Positions 21,157 through 33,912 of a DNA stretch of 64,000 nucleotides are shown here, in pieces. Both the position numbers and the translations under genes were made by a program. Under the pieces are notes generated by a model. The model saw only the letters and a list, made by a program, of their open reading frames with translations. It was not told where the DNA came from and did not search any database. Positions within the stretch are counted from its first letter, which is position 1. Each line of letters starts with the position of its first letter. The DNA comes from Oscarella lobularis (Eukaryota > Porifera > Homoscleromorpha > Homosclerophorida > Oscarellidae), in assembly GCF_947507565.1 (NCBI RefSeq), contig NC_089185.1, forward strand, positions 1,426,001 to 1,490,000, given 5' to 3'.

Positions 21157-24100
21157 TATTCGGCACTAGTGCCGCGACGTGCGATTTGAAGCGGCTGAAT
21201 GTGACGCTTATGAATGAGTTGAACAGCAGCCAAGGAATACCGGCGACCAAGCGAAGAGAAGTCATTCAAGTACGACGACGACGTTGCACCCTCCTGAGCA
21301 CTTTTTGTATATATTTTTGTATTGTTTAGGAGATTAGGCATGTTTTGGATGTCGCTCTTGAGCGGAATCGACAGAAGGAACGGATGATTGCGACAAAGCA
21401 ATTTCTTGTTGGATGGCAACAATTGACCGAAGTCCTACTCACCGCTCTTCCCGTTGACTTGCTCAACGGCGAAAGGAGACGAGCTTTCGTCTTCGAACTA
21501 ATGCAGGAAATTCTTCTAAAGGTAAATGAGAATACGATGGAAGTAGAGGTAAAGAATGAATCGTCGTCTCAGGTGTCAGGCGAAGACGTGTCGCCCCATT
21601 TGTCCGGTCCCCTTTACGGGGTCATACTCGTACTCATGGCGCAACTCAGGCCAGAAGCAAAAGCACTGACATCAGGTATGTACATGTGTAGAAGGAAAAA
21701 CCAATGCCAGCTATAGAAATCTACTCAAGAGCGTTACGCTATATTGATTTATTTGTATCTGCTATAAAGCTTTAACCTGTGTTTAAATAGGCCACGTGTC
21801 GGGATCGTCTCTACCCGCCGGAACTCTTCATTCAATTCTGCGAAAAATGTTGGAAAATGTGATGACGTCCAATACGGGACAGCTAAGAGTTCGAAGTTGC
21901 CTTTACGCCGCTTTGCTCTATTATCTCCAATCAACAAACAACGGTCAACAGGAAGCAGCCGATTTATCAGGTAAGTCAACTTGTATATTTAATTTTTTTT
22001 CCAATTTTGATGTAGTCGTTTTTGGCGTCTCCGGCGGCGTGGAGAGCCAGGACAATCTCCAAGCGGGTAATCTAGCTATTGTCTCCGGTTACGGCGAAGC
22101 TCTGATGGAGAGAATTTGTCGCGACGCCTGTGACGGAACGGGCATCATACAGGTGCAGTAAAAACATGGCGAGAAAATGTCATATTAATCTCGTTTTTTT
22201 TAAGATGCTCGCCTTTTCCGTGCTGGATTCCATAATCGCCTTCGACTGGCAAAACAAGTGGCTCAATCATTTGTTGCTCAAGGGCTATCTTCAGCACAGC
22301 ATCGACTCGCTCGTGCACGACGACACCGCGCTCCAGGCGGCGTTGGCTCCCAATCCGGAGCCTCTCAAAGCGCTCTACATATACGAATCAAAAATGGTAA
22401 GATCGTCCCACGAAGTAAGAGATACTGGCGTAATGCGACGTCTCTTGCAGGCTTTTTTGACGCGTTTGGCCCAATCGTCGGCTGGAGCTCAAGCGCTCTT
22501 TCGCTGCAGTCTCATCTCTCGCCTATCTGACTGCAGTTTCCTCGCCATGAGACCAGAAACGGTTGCTACCAGAAATCCCACAATTTCACTACTAAGATTA
22601 TTCTTTTTCTTAGACGAGTCTCGTTGGAATGACGGCGGGAGAAGCGGCGGACGAAGGATATTCGGGTCTCTTTCAGGACTCGTTCTTGCCGGCGGTGACA
22701 GAACGCTATCGCCAGCTTCTACTACCCGCTCTCAAGCTCGTGTTGACCATGCAAAATTCCCTAGGAAAACAGCACCAGGAAGCAAGCTTTCAAGTAAATT
22801 ATTTTTTGCTATGATTTTCTTTCTAGATTCGACATTTTTTTTTAGGTTCTCTGCTTCGTTTCGAATTTTTCGGAAGTCTTTTATGCCGTGCTGAAGGGAA
22901 GCCATCGTCTCTCGCTCGTATCCAGTTTGGAAGAGGTTGCTCTCGTAACGGGAATCGTCTACCGCGTCGCCGTCGGTCTCGGTCAAGCGGCGGCCGATTC
23001 TCCCAACCTACTCACATGCGCTTCGCGTCTCCGTCGACTCATGCTGTCGCTCTTGTACCAGTATTGCCTGCCGGACTCGTGGGAAAATATGGTATCCACT
23101 CGCATACTCGTTGCCTTTTTTGATTAATTATTTTTCTTTATATAGGTCAAAGCCGTTAGTTTGTCGGAAGGCGGCAACGTTCGTGATGTTGTCATGCGCT
23201 ATTTGCAGGAAATCTGTTCTAATTTGATGTCGTATTGCCGGCACGCTGTCTCCGGAGGAAGTAAGAACGGGGGGCAGCGCTTTGTATGACCTTGAAAACT
23301 CTCGTTTGATTCTTTCAGATTACGGTTCCAAATTTCGAATGACGACGGTCGTTTTTGAGCCTTTGCTAAGTGACGACGGTCACAGTTCCGGTACGAAAAG
23401 CTTATCCAGTTTTTTTTCTAATTCTGATTATTTACGGATGCAGCGACTTCTTTTCGATTGCCAACTCTCAACCTTCTTCTTCGGCACCTTCACGCTTGCT
23501 GCGACAATTGCCTTGCCGCGTCCGACGAGTATCAATTGTACAGGAGAAAGCTTGCTAATATGTCAGAGCTGAGCAGCGAAGAAATGCGAGAAGTAAGAAT
23601 ACTACAATTTTTTTTAAAGAAACGTTTTCATAAACTGTTTTCTAGCACGCTTCTGCGGTAGTTTCCGTTGAGAAACTGACCGTTCAGCAGCGCGAGGAAC
23701 TGGCTAAAGTTCGCCTAGAAGAATTGGTCGAGAGTCGAAAGCAAGACGTTCAAAATTACCATTGTATGATTGACGGTATTGAATTTGGCATCTGTAAGGG
23801 CAATATCTTCCTTTTAGATATTATTGAGAATTCTCTTTACGTTCTCTGGTCTCACATGGAATTCTTTTTCGTCTACTGCAAACCTAAGACTGTAGACGAG
23901 GATCTATCCATAGGCTTTTCGCAGGAGTTGCACAGCATGAGACGACTTCAAGGTCAGGAGAGCGCTTTCCTCGAAAAAAAAAAAGAAATCGTTTGCCATT
24001 ATTTTTCTTTAGATCCAGGCTTTGGCTATGGCGAGGATCAACGAAGTAGGGAAACGTTGCAGTCGCAGTCTGGCACTGGAATTACTAGAGCTGCTCTGAA

Positions 24101-24340
24101 AACGGTAAGAAAGCGTTTTCGACGTTGATCTGTTTGTGAAAGGTTTTTGCAGTTCAAGACCGAGGCTGTGGCGTCCTTTTCAGAAAGCTTTTTCAAGAAA
24201 CTTATAGACGTCGAAGCTACCCAAGTAAGCAGAATTACTAAAAAATGCACTCGGTCTTTTACTTCTTTTTCTAGGGTGAAAAGAGGCTTATTCAGGCTTT
24301 GAGTAGACGACTTAAAAGACTTCTAAAGCTTCAGTCGTAG
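16555..24340 (+). CDS. NUP205: Nucleoporin NUP205 (inner ring scaffold)
   Basis: Large alpha-solenoid subunit of the nuclear pore inner ring (Nup192/Nup205 family), which binds Nup93 and organises the pore scaffold. Many exons are separated by short introns. The N-terminus aligns with human NUP205: GPFDRLLCLINAAVGHKQ, then ALRKHKPDFLNLLKNP (human KHKPDFISLFKNP). Further conserved stretches are GFTDELQENGLVRKI, GDKHRNLLIRLIDDQRLALA, CWACQNPLSKDD and AVKLAWALVICVG. Later exons keep the family's Leu-rich helical pattern. The coding region ends ALSRRLKRLLKLQS at 24338-24340. Total length by eye is near 1,900-2,000 residues, in line with the family. I took the ATG at 16555; an earlier ATG at 16497 would need an extra intron. 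A poly-Ser run from a TCG microsatellite lies at 21103-21151. Confidence 0.9.
21103..21151. repeat. (TCG)n microsatellite coding poly-Ser in NUP205
   Basis: About 16 uninterrupted TCG units inside an exon, translated as a Ser run between GADS and PLFGTS. Confidence 0.95.
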
Positions 24341-24556
24341 AACTATTGGCTTTGCGCGTTGTCTGCAGGCCTGTTGTTGAGTGCTTTGACTACAAAAGAC
24401 TACATCGGTTCCGGTAATTGGTGCACGTGAGCGACCACATCGCGGGTTTTCTCTTTGTGTACAACTGAGTGATATCAAGTCTTACTGGCGTCATTTCGTG
24501 TCATTCAAGTTGCTAAGCTCTACATTACCAGTACCAGCGCTGGGAAAGTGGCAACG

Positions 24557-25516
24557 ATGAGCACCGCTTCGAGTCTCGCAAACATCTGCCTCGCTGCCGT
24601 AATGCGCCAACTCTCCACGCACGAAGACGAAATGGAATTTCTTCCCCGAGACGTCAAAGATCGCTGCCTCAAGCTGATGTCAAGACGAGGACTTATAACA
24701 GACAAAAACATTGCAAAGGTAAGCAAAGCGTCGAAGATGACGCCGCGATTTAGAAAGTCAGGTAGGAAACACAAAGAACGGAACTCCTACACATCCTACG
24801 CACCAAATTATGCACGAAATGCTATTATCGCATTCTAATGCACCAGTACAATAGGTCGTGCATCGTAAGACCAAAGTTCTCAGCTTGAGCGACAGCGACG
24901 GAATATCTGACGGCGGTCTCGACGTGGCAGCGCGACTCTGCGGCGCGAGTCTCGTCAAACTCGATTTGAACGCGCCCGGATCGATCGAACGCACGACGGT
25001 GACGTCAACGGGCTTGCTCGCGCTCGCGCCCCATTGTCCCCGCCTCCAGATTGTGTTCCTGAGGCGATGCGCGCTCGTTACGGACGAGGCAATCGCCTGT
25101 CTCGCGATCAACTGTCCGCACTTGAGACAGCTCAATGTGAGCGGATGTCGACGTCTCACCGACGCCGCTTTGTCGAGTCTCGCGCGTTCGAGTCGATTCC
25201 TGCGCAGCATCGATCTGACGAGGACCAAGGTATGACGTCATGGAGACGTGGGTGTGGTGAATAGTGTTTTCCCCCCAAGGTGACCGATAGAGGACTGACC
25301 GACTTAGCGTCGGGCGTATGCAGTCAATCGCTCGTCGAAGTGCACATGGGTCACTGCGTCGAATTGTCAGATCGTGCCGTGATTGGTCTGATGAAGAATT
25401 GCCCCAATGTGACGACGTTGATTTTTCACGGATGTCCTCTCATTACCGACCAATCGCGATTGGCCGTCGAAGCGGTCGGAAGTCCAATGAAGCAGTTGAC
25501 TTGGACCGTGTATTAA
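24557..25516 (+). CDS. AMN1: AMN1 homologue, leucine-rich repeat protein
   Basis: Cytosolic Leu-rich repeat protein of the AMN1 family (yeast Amn1 antagonises the mitotic exit network; the animal role is poorly known). Exons 24557-24718, 24855-25229 and 25280-25516 all join in phase 0. The start ATG at 24557 gives MSTASSLANICLAAVMRQL. The segment FLPRDVKDRCLKLMSRRG aligns with human PLPPNIKDRLIKIMSMQG. Repeats of the F-box-associated LRR type follow (LNVSGCRRLTDAALSSLA, MGHCVELSDRAVIGLMKNC), and the C-terminus FHGCPLITDQSR...WTVY is nearly identical to the human ending. The length (241 residues after splicing) agrees with the family. Confidence 0.92.
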
Positions 25517-25664
25517 ATACATTTTAATTTAGTCACGTGTACAGATAGAAAAGCGACAACACGATCTTCGTTCTAAAAATACGCGCCGCGTTCCCGTATA
25601 ATTTTTTCCTCTGACTTCCTGCGGTCGCGTCGCGTCGCTCCTTGTGCACGGGCGAAAAAGTAAG

Positions 25665-28600
25665 ATGGCGGCGGCGCTGGACGAGGAGAAGGAGGTCGTT
25701 CGCGGCTTATCGTATCGTCGAATCGGCTCGACCGATCAAGCCGACGAAACGGACGCCTCGACGCCGTCCTTTCGAAAGAACGCGTCGTACAGGTGCGAAT
25801 CGAACGCGAACGAGCAACGCCAGGCGAAACGCGAACCACGGCGACCTGCTTACGCCATCTCCAATATCGAGGGCTATTTTTAGCGACCCCCAACAGTAGC
25901 TATGGTCTTGGACGTCTCTCGACGCCTTTTTGTCGTGACATCGCGCCTCGCCCAGATAGCGAAGCCACTCGATTGCAGGGCCCGCGTAGAATAAAAACAC
26001 TCTTTTTTTTTACAATCTTCCCTTCTTCTTCCCCCGTGTGCGGTTGAGTTCGTTTGGGTTTTGTGGGGCGCCCCCGCCAGATTTCGCGCGTCTAATCGCG
26101 CGCCCCTTCTTCTCCGTCGCAGTCAAGCGGTCGGTGTCGTGGAAAGCGCGTCGGAGCTGAGCGTCGAAGATCAACTCAAGAAGGAGATACTCGACTCTCA
26201 GAAACTAGATTGGACGGTAAGAACGCCCTCCCTCTTCCTCCCCCCCTTTTTTTCCCCCCAATGAGAGCGCGCGCACATGCGCCCAGGAACACGCGGAGAA
26301 TGCCATGCACATTTGGGTCGAAGCGGACGCGTCGAAAACGTGCTACATACAGAACTCGGACTACTGTTCGGTAAAGCGGACGATTTTTGTCATAACTAGC
26401 GTTGCGTTAATCGTTATTCCTCCAGATGGCTAAGAGTACGACGAGTAAGCGTTACAAGGTCAAGTGCGCCGGTATGTGGACGGGAGAGAACCCCGCTGAA
26501 TATTCTATATCTCGCCTCCCCCCCACGTGTTAGCGTGTAAGATCGTCGTCCACGCCACGTGTATACGACAGGCGATTAAACTCGGCTATAAATGTCGTCC
26601 GACGTTTCGAAGTGTGAATCAGAAAGTGGGACGAGAGGTAGGGGCAGGTGTAGGGAAGATTTCAAGTTTACGCGTCTCTGTTTCCAGGGTAACCGACATC
26701 ATTGGGTCAATCAAAGAAAATTGCACGGAAAATGCAGACTATGCGTAAAAGTAAGTACTGGCTATTTCCGTTTTTGTAATAATCATTTCGGGTGTTACCT
26801 CTAATAGAGCTTTGCCGCAAACTTCCTAGGAAAGGTGCGACGCTTATCTATATTGCCTCTATTGAAACTAATGGCTTCGATGACAGGACTTTGTTGGCGT
26901 GATGTGCTCGTGGTGCAAGACCGCTGTAACTATTCTACCCGACTTCCAAAACGCGGTTCATTACTAACCCCGAGTATTTCAGTATCACAATCAATGTTTC
27001 AACATGCAACTGGTCGAAGAGCCGTGCGACTTGGGTGCGCACAAGGCGATCATCATTCCGCCCACGTGGATTATAAAGCAAGCTCGGAAAGCGAGTCAGG
27101 TGAGTTCTTCTTCTTCTTCTCATAATTGCAATATACATAAAACACGCGAGCAGGCTTTACACCCTCCGCCTACGAAGTCGGCACAGAAACGTAAAAAGAA
27201 ATTGCGTCGAGGATCGACTCGACGATCTGCTGACGTATGATATTACGAAAATTTTATATAAAATATGTAGTAATTGTTTTTTTCTTTGATTTAGGAACGA
27301 AAGCCAATCTTCACAGTAAAATATTTCAACAACTAGTAGTCTATCATTTTTATTGTATCCTTAGATTAAGCCGATTTCTATGACGCCTCACCACTGTCCA
27401 GTCATTGTGTTCATTAATCCGAAGAGCGGCAGCAATCAGGGAGCCATGCTCATGCACAAATTTCAATGGTTTCTCAATCCCCGTCAAGTAGGCGATGGAT
27501 GCGCGAGAGGACGACGCATTTGTGGGTTACGTAGAGCGTTTCTCTACAGGTCTTTGATCTGAGTCAGGGCGGACCGACCGAGGGGCTGAAGCTCTACGGT
27601 CAGATTGAGAATGCTCGAATTTTGACGTGCGGAGGCGACGGGACTGTGGGATGGATTTTGTCGGAATTGGATAAATTAAAAATTCGGCCCATGCCGCCTG
27701 TTGCCGTACTGCCGCTGGGAACGGGAAATGATTTGTCGCGAAGTCTCAGTTGGGGATCGGTGAGCTTGCGAATGCGCGTGGGGATGGAGCCCCATTTTGG
27801 AATTTCGCTCTATAAAGGGACACACGGACGAGCCGATCGATAAAATACTGCATCACGTAGAAGAAGGCGTTGTAGTCAAATTGGATAGGTAATTTCTACT
27901 TGGATGATATTCAACTAGGATTTGTACGATCGTATTTAGATGGAATCTTTCTGTGACGCCGAACACGCAGTTTTCGTTAGAAAGTTCTGAGGAAGTAAGT
28001 GCCGTCGGAGTTACCAAGGTAATCGTATGCGCGTCGGTCTCAATACTTCTGCCGTTTCTTTTTGTCGTCTTGTAGCCTCCTCTCGATGTCATCAACAATT
28101 ATTTCAGCATGGGCGCCGACGCCCACGTCACATTAGAATTTCATGAGGCTCGAGGTATGACGTTTTTTTGCCCTCTCTCCCCCCACGACGTGAGGATATT
28201 GTTTTGCAGAGGCGAATCCGGAGAAGTTCACGAAGCGGTGGAAAAACAAGATGTACTATATGGGGGTTCGAAATTGACTCTTGAAAATAACATAGGATTC
28301 TGTCTAATTACGTTCATTAGGCTGGCAGTCAGGAAATGATACAGCAGAAGAACAGTGATCTGACAAAGTTTATGACTCTTGTCGTGAGTAGTAGTAGTTG
28401 TTGTAGAGGTTGGCAACTTCACGTCATTTCGTCTCTCTCTCTCTCTCTCTCTCTCTCTTCAAGTGCGACGGTCACGACTACACGTCGCGTATACAGGACC
28501 TCAAGCTATTCACGGTGTCCATCCTCAACATCACCAAGTAGATTAGCGACAATGTTTCGTACACGTAAACATTATTGTCTCACTGCAAGATACGGCGCTG

Positions 28601-31190
28601 GAACGACTCCTTGGGGAACGCCGGGAGAGGTTTGTTCTTGTGCCAAAGGCAGCCGCCCTTCCCCACTTTTTCTTCTGTTTTTTTTAGGACACGAAATTCA
28701 GGCCGCAGAGTCTCAATGACAAGGTTCTAGAAGTCTTTGGTTTAACCTGGTCATCCTTGGTAAAATTGTGACGCCCGCGTATAAGGAAGTATTTATGTAT
28801 GTATCTTTTTTTTTTATAAAGGCTGGGCTCTACGTAGGCGGGCACGGAATTCGGTTGGCTCAGTGCCGTAAAGTGGAAATAACCACAAGCCGAACGATAG
28901 CCATACAAGTCGACGGCGGTAAGAGAAAATAAAAAGAGACCCACGAGAGCGTCGTCTGATCGATTGTGCAGAGCCGTGTCGCCTCCTACCCTCTCACATA
29001 ACGATCAGTCTGAAAAATCAGGCCAATATGATTCGGAGAGTGAAACGACGCGGTTCCCTGTCAGCCGCAATGGGGTCAGTTGTTAAATCGCGTGTCTTCT
29101 CCCACTCAGACGAATCCCGTCACGTCTTTCGAGCAGATCCTTGCAGACTCCCACAGTCATGGTCAAAGTGTCGGTCAGCAAGGTAACGCAGGCCAATTAC
29201 GACACGAAACACGATCTGGAGTATATTAGAGAAGTTGGTGCGTGACGACGGCATTTCTCTATATATTAGGAACGGACGATTGAAATCGTTTCTTTCTCTT
29301 TTCGCAGCAACGCCACTCGGCATGCTCTATGTCGGCTCAGGATGCGATCTTAGTCTAGTTCGAGTCAGCGTTTGCAAGTATTGCCTGGTATGTTCAATTG
29401 AAGGCACTTGAAATTGAGCCTCTTCACGTTGGAATGTATCTTCTATCTTAATGAAAAAATGTTTTGCGTTAGGACGCTTATCACGTTTTCATACTCTTAG
29501 ATAAAACTTTAGTAGTTCGAGTCTTTCGTTCTGACGTCGTCTTTGTTTTTTTCTAGCCGGACGAACACAATGTAAAAAGACTGGACGAAAATTGGTCCTT
29601 TTTAGACGGTGCAGCGAATCCTAGATCAATTTCTAATCCCGCGCGAATCTCCCCTTTTTCCTCTCCAGTTCACACGGACCCGGACGGCGTCGAGAAACTA
29701 TATCGCATCGAAAAATCGGAAGAGAAAAACGTTCTAATAGGAGACATGGTCGACACGGGTCTGTTCGTTTTGGAACTCGATGATTCGTATAGACGACGAG
29801 CCCAATCAATACCCACGTAAGAGACGAAAACGCTAGCGTTGTCGTCGCGACTGAGCGGGCCTCCTTATAGGTCTAGCTCAGTTTCAAAGCCTCGGGGCAG
29901 GTCGACGGCCAGTTCGAGCTTTCATCGCACCAAACCGTCGAGCTTTGACAGTTCACCGTCGCCGCGCTCTGGTACGCGTTTCGGGCGGAACTTTTGATAT
30001 AGAGTGACCTCTTTCTTTCCTCATAGAAAGAAATCAATCCGTTGTAATCAGTCAAGCGCCGTTGTCTTCATCTGAAGACGAAGGGAGCTTGACGAAAATT
30101 CCCTATTATTCTAAAGTTCCTCCCGAAGTCATCGCCGATACTCTACCGTCAAGGTAAACCAGTAAATCTGAAGCCTGTTCGTCGTGTAAGCGTTTCTAAA
30201 CAGTAGCGGTCACGCGGAGCTAAAGCGAGCGATACCCGGGCCGATCAAGACTGGGTCAGTGAACCAATCAGCGTTTGTTAGCATTTGATCTTTTTCTTCC
30301 TCGAACTAGATCAGCGGCAGTGTCTCCTGATCCCCTTCCGTCACCTGACGAACAGTACGAAACAAACGCCGTATATAGAGAGAATTGTCTAGGAACGTAT
30401 TTTATAGGTCGCTCATCGAAGAAAGAAAAGCAAAAGGTTGGAGGATATGAACCAGACATGAACTGGTTGAAAGTTCCTTTTTTTGTAGGAATGCTTGACG
30501 CGGCAAAACGGGGCGATGTAGAAACAGTACGCTAGCGCCCCTCCTCGGTTGTCTTCGCGTACATCGTCTGTTTTTTTTTTCAGATGCAAGCTCTCGCTCA
30601 AATGGGCGTCAGTTTGACGGTGCAAGGTCGAGACGGTTTGACGCCGCTGCATCACGCCGCGCGGCACAATCGAAAAGAGACGGTCGGCTGGCTCATATCG
30701 AAACGTGAGCGTGCAATGTTGATGACGATTATTTGAACGCGTTTTTTTCTCGTAGTGCCTAGGTCAGCGTTGGATTTAGTGGACGACGAACGGTCAGCTC
30801 GAAATTCTAAGCAGAAGGCTTTTTTGGGAGTGCATGACTTTCTTGCAGACTCCAAACGGCTCTGCACAAAGCGGCTTGGTACGGATACCGAACGATATGC
30901 AGAATGCTAGTGGAATCCGGTGCGTCACTTACAAGACTGGACTATCAGGTGAACTAAGAGCCGTCGCTCTTTCGATTCATTCCTACAATGCCATCTTTCG
31001 TTGTGCAGGGATATTCGCCGTATCAACGAAGTTTAGAAGGTACAGACACGGAGTTGCAGTCATACTTGCTAGGTACAGCGCTACGCGTTTCGGTGGCCTG
31101 TCGCGTCTCCTATTCTATGACTTATTTTCCGTTTCAGCTGCTCAGCAACGGCAAGTTATAGATCAGGACAATCAAGAAACCGTTGTATAG
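25665..31190 (+). CDS. DGKZ: Type IV diacylglycerol kinase (DGK zeta/iota)
   Basis: Phosphorylates diacylglycerol to phosphatidic acid, ending DAG signals at the membrane or in the nucleus. Domains in order: an Ala/Glu-rich N-terminus ([19 protein letters not shown]); two C1 zinc fingers ([14 protein letters not shown]..., [34 protein letters not shown]); a Lys/Arg-rich segment [10 protein letters not shown], like the MARCKS-type region; the catalytic domain ([62 protein letters not shown]); the accessory domain; ankyrin repeats ([18 protein letters not shown]); and a C-terminal PDZ ligand ending QETVV, close to human ETAV. This order defines type IV. About twenty short introns interrupt it; one near 28430-28460 holds a CT repeat. 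An ancestral zeta/iota gene is likely. Confidence 0.92.
28432..28459. repeat. (CT)n microsatellite in a DGK intron
   Basis: About thirteen CT units just upstream of a splice acceptor, so it also serves as the polypyrimidine tract. Confidence 0.9.
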
Positions 31191-31449
31191 TTGTTCTCAC
31201 GACGTAAAACGGACGGAAGTTTGCTGTATGAAGGGGGAGAAGTGGCTCTCCTTCTCTCTCTAGTATTGCTGCACTGTATGTACTGTACCTCAAGTAGTTT
31301 AAATATCCTCTCCTCTCGCTCCCCGTCAGTTAATCAAGTTTCCTCATAAATCTCTTGCCTTTCCCCCCTCCCAAAAAGACACAATACTCGCACAGAAAAA
31401 AAATGAAATGCTAGGGTTTCCACTATGGTTACGTACGTAGTCTAATCAA
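31191..31449. other. Convergent intergenic stretch between DGK and the RhoGAP gene
   Basis: The 260 bases hold two 3' flanks, and I see nothing else in them. Clear polyadenylation hexamers are not obvious on either strand. Confidence 0.4.
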
Positions 31450-33667
31450 TTAATCAAATATCTGGGCGTAGTTGTCTATGAGAACCAGAGTAATTGTGTT
31501 GATGTGAGCCATGGCAGCCAAAGACGCCGCTTCATTTGTTGACCATATCAGATTTGGACCGAAAACTATTGACAAATTAGACGCCGTCATTTTGTTCTCA
31601 TCGGAATGTCCAGCCACCTAGAGAAAAAAACAGAGCAATTTCTACGTCACACAAGTAATAGCATATTACGCACTTCGACGAGAAATGCAACGAGATATTT
31701 TAGAACGACGTAATTTTGTCTCGGAAGTGCAGCGAGGAGTTTCTTTGCAGCGACCGCGCGCTCACTCGAAGGCAAGTCTAGAAACTCGAAAACTCGAGCA
31801 CCGCAAAAAGTGCGCGCGTAACTCTCTCACCGAGAAAAGCCATCACGTCATCGTAGAGCTTATACGTCAATAGGGGGTTGGGAAGTTCGCGAAAGAAGGT
31901 TTTTAGTAAGACGCACGCTAAGTGGGGATCGTTGAACTCGACCGGTTTTCCTGCAAAAGAAAATGTAGAGTGACGTCATATTTTTGTGACACTCATACCC
32001 ATGTTGAGTCGTTCTTTTGCTTCTCGCACGGCTGCAGCGGAAGCAGCTCGTCGAAAAATTCCCTGCACCTGCATTGCTGTGTGAGCATAGATAGAAAGTC
32101 ATAGGTTGCGAGTAAATGAGACTGTCACGTACCGTTAGCTTTTATGTGTTCTACGCATGTTTCGACTATGAAGGGAATATCTTTTCCATTGGACTTATCC
32201 TTCAACCTACGAAAATATTTATCATATTTATTTATTTATGTATTTATTCTGACCAAGACAAAGCCACTCCGAATTGCTGTGTGTCAGGAAGGGCTTTCAT
32301 CAGTGATGCATGAAAGACGGACTTGGGATGGTGGCTCTGAGATGGCTTTGATTTATCACCAATTTGTTGGTCATGTCTTATGAACAGGCAAATGAATAGA
32401 AAAAGCCAGCAAAACTTCTCTTTGCGTACTCTTTGACTGGATCAGGGATTGCCAACTGATCGAGATAGAGAACGTCAGAGAGTTGACTCAGATGTCTGAT
32501 GTGAGCCAACTTTCGACTGACCTTGGCACTATTAATAAAAAGAAAGATCCATTTTAATTAGTATAATAATATCGAAAATCTAGAACCTAATGAATGGCTT
32601 TAGAACGCCCATGATAATTCGTACAAACATGGTAGGATGAACGATGTAAAGTTTTTTCACGTTCTTCTTGTATCTAGAGAATGAGCGAATGAGACGCAAG
32701 GTATCGCTTCATAACGCGCTGCTTCATACTTTCGATCAAATTCTTTATAAGCGCTAATGAGCCATCTAAAGCTGGGTTTATTGCTGCTATTCAACCCAAA
32801 ATGAAAGTAAACGAGAGTATAGTCACTCTCGACGTATTGATCAAGAGTGTGCTTCAGATAACTAAAAACCGATACTCATCGAGAAAAAAGAAAAGCGATC
32901 AACGCCTCACTCCAGCAAGCGACCATGATCAATGTTATGCCGAGCCGGCAATCGAGTAGCCGACACCATAATAACAGGTCTACCCTCTTTATCAGTTCCT
33001 GAAAACCAGCCACGAATTTTCACGTTGCCCATATATTTCAAAATTTTTTTCCTTTTACCTCCGACAGAGACTATGTTATGCTTCTCGATATCTGAAAAGT
33101 CGACTTTTTCGGAAGGCGTCGATGGCTCCGCCTCCGCCGCCTCCGCTGACGCAACGTTTCCATCCTTCTCCGTCTCGTCTTCAGGTCCGGATTTGCGGTT
33201 TTGAGGACGTCGATTGCGCTCCATTGCCATCGATCGAGCGCGATAAAACTTCGGCGACGACTCTAAAAATCTCGTCTAATATATACGGGACACGCAGGCG
33301 AAAATTTTTAAAGAGCGACGTGAATGATCGTCTAGAGAGCGGAAGCGAACGTTTGCCTCACCTGATCCAACTAGGCAGTCTTTCGGTAAGAGACCGGTGC
33401 GATCGGATCCTTCGATCGTGCACCGAGCCCACTCGTCGTCCGTTTCGCCGATAATCAGCACTCTTTCCCCTACCACGGGTCGTCACGCGTCTTTTTTCTT
33501 TATTCTTCGCGTGCCATCTCGTTCTCACCTTCTGCGACGGTCAATTCGTTGTCGTCTTGAGCCACGTAGCCGACGAGAACGACGTCGCGACGACTCTTTT
33601 GTCCTTCGGACGATTCGGATTCTGCATTGGGGCCCCGATTCGAGTCTGCAGCTGCAGCCTCGGCCAT
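31450..33667 (-). CDS. Predicted SH3 / CRAL-TRIO / RhoGAP protein (ARHGAP1-like)
   Basis: Rho-family GTPase-activating protein related to ARHGAP1/8. From the ATG at 33667: a short acidic lead, an SH3 domain across two exons ([20 protein letters not shown], then [20 protein letters not shown] and LLPKDCLV), and an acidic linker ([13 protein letters not shown]). Next is a CRAL-TRIO/Sec14 domain ([37 protein letters not shown]; human ARHGAP1 has LYIVHPTMF). The RhoGAP domain has [20 protein letters not shown], whose first Arg is the catalytic finger, then [14 protein letters not shown] and [18 protein letters not shown], ending at YAQIFD. Human ARHGAP1 has no SH3 domain. The SH3 exon joins in frame only if the second AG of an AGAG acceptor is used near 33255, so two overlapping genes remain an alternative. 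Confidence 0.75.
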
Positions 33668-33912
33668 TTCGAATCAAAGGAACGAGGCGTTTGAGCTAGC
33701 GTCGCGACGTGACTCCTATCGTGCGCACAGGGAGTACTCTCCGTCTCACGCAAGGGATCCTCCTTATACGGGAGCGTTCGAGCGCGACAGTTGATTGGCC
33801 GGAGGGGGCGGTGCTAATGCGCAACCTGAGAACACGACTTCAGCGGTAGGGCTTCCCACGGTTTTGTTTACGGCCGAGTCAAACGCACCCGATCGCGTCG
33901 GCCATCCTACCA
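33668..33912. promoter_or_regulatory. Shared head-to-head promoter of the RhoGAP and RA/WW genes
   Basis: These 245 bases lie between the two start codons. An inverted CCAAT box (gattggcc) is at about 33791-33798. GC-rich, with no TATA box seen. Confidence 0.45.
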
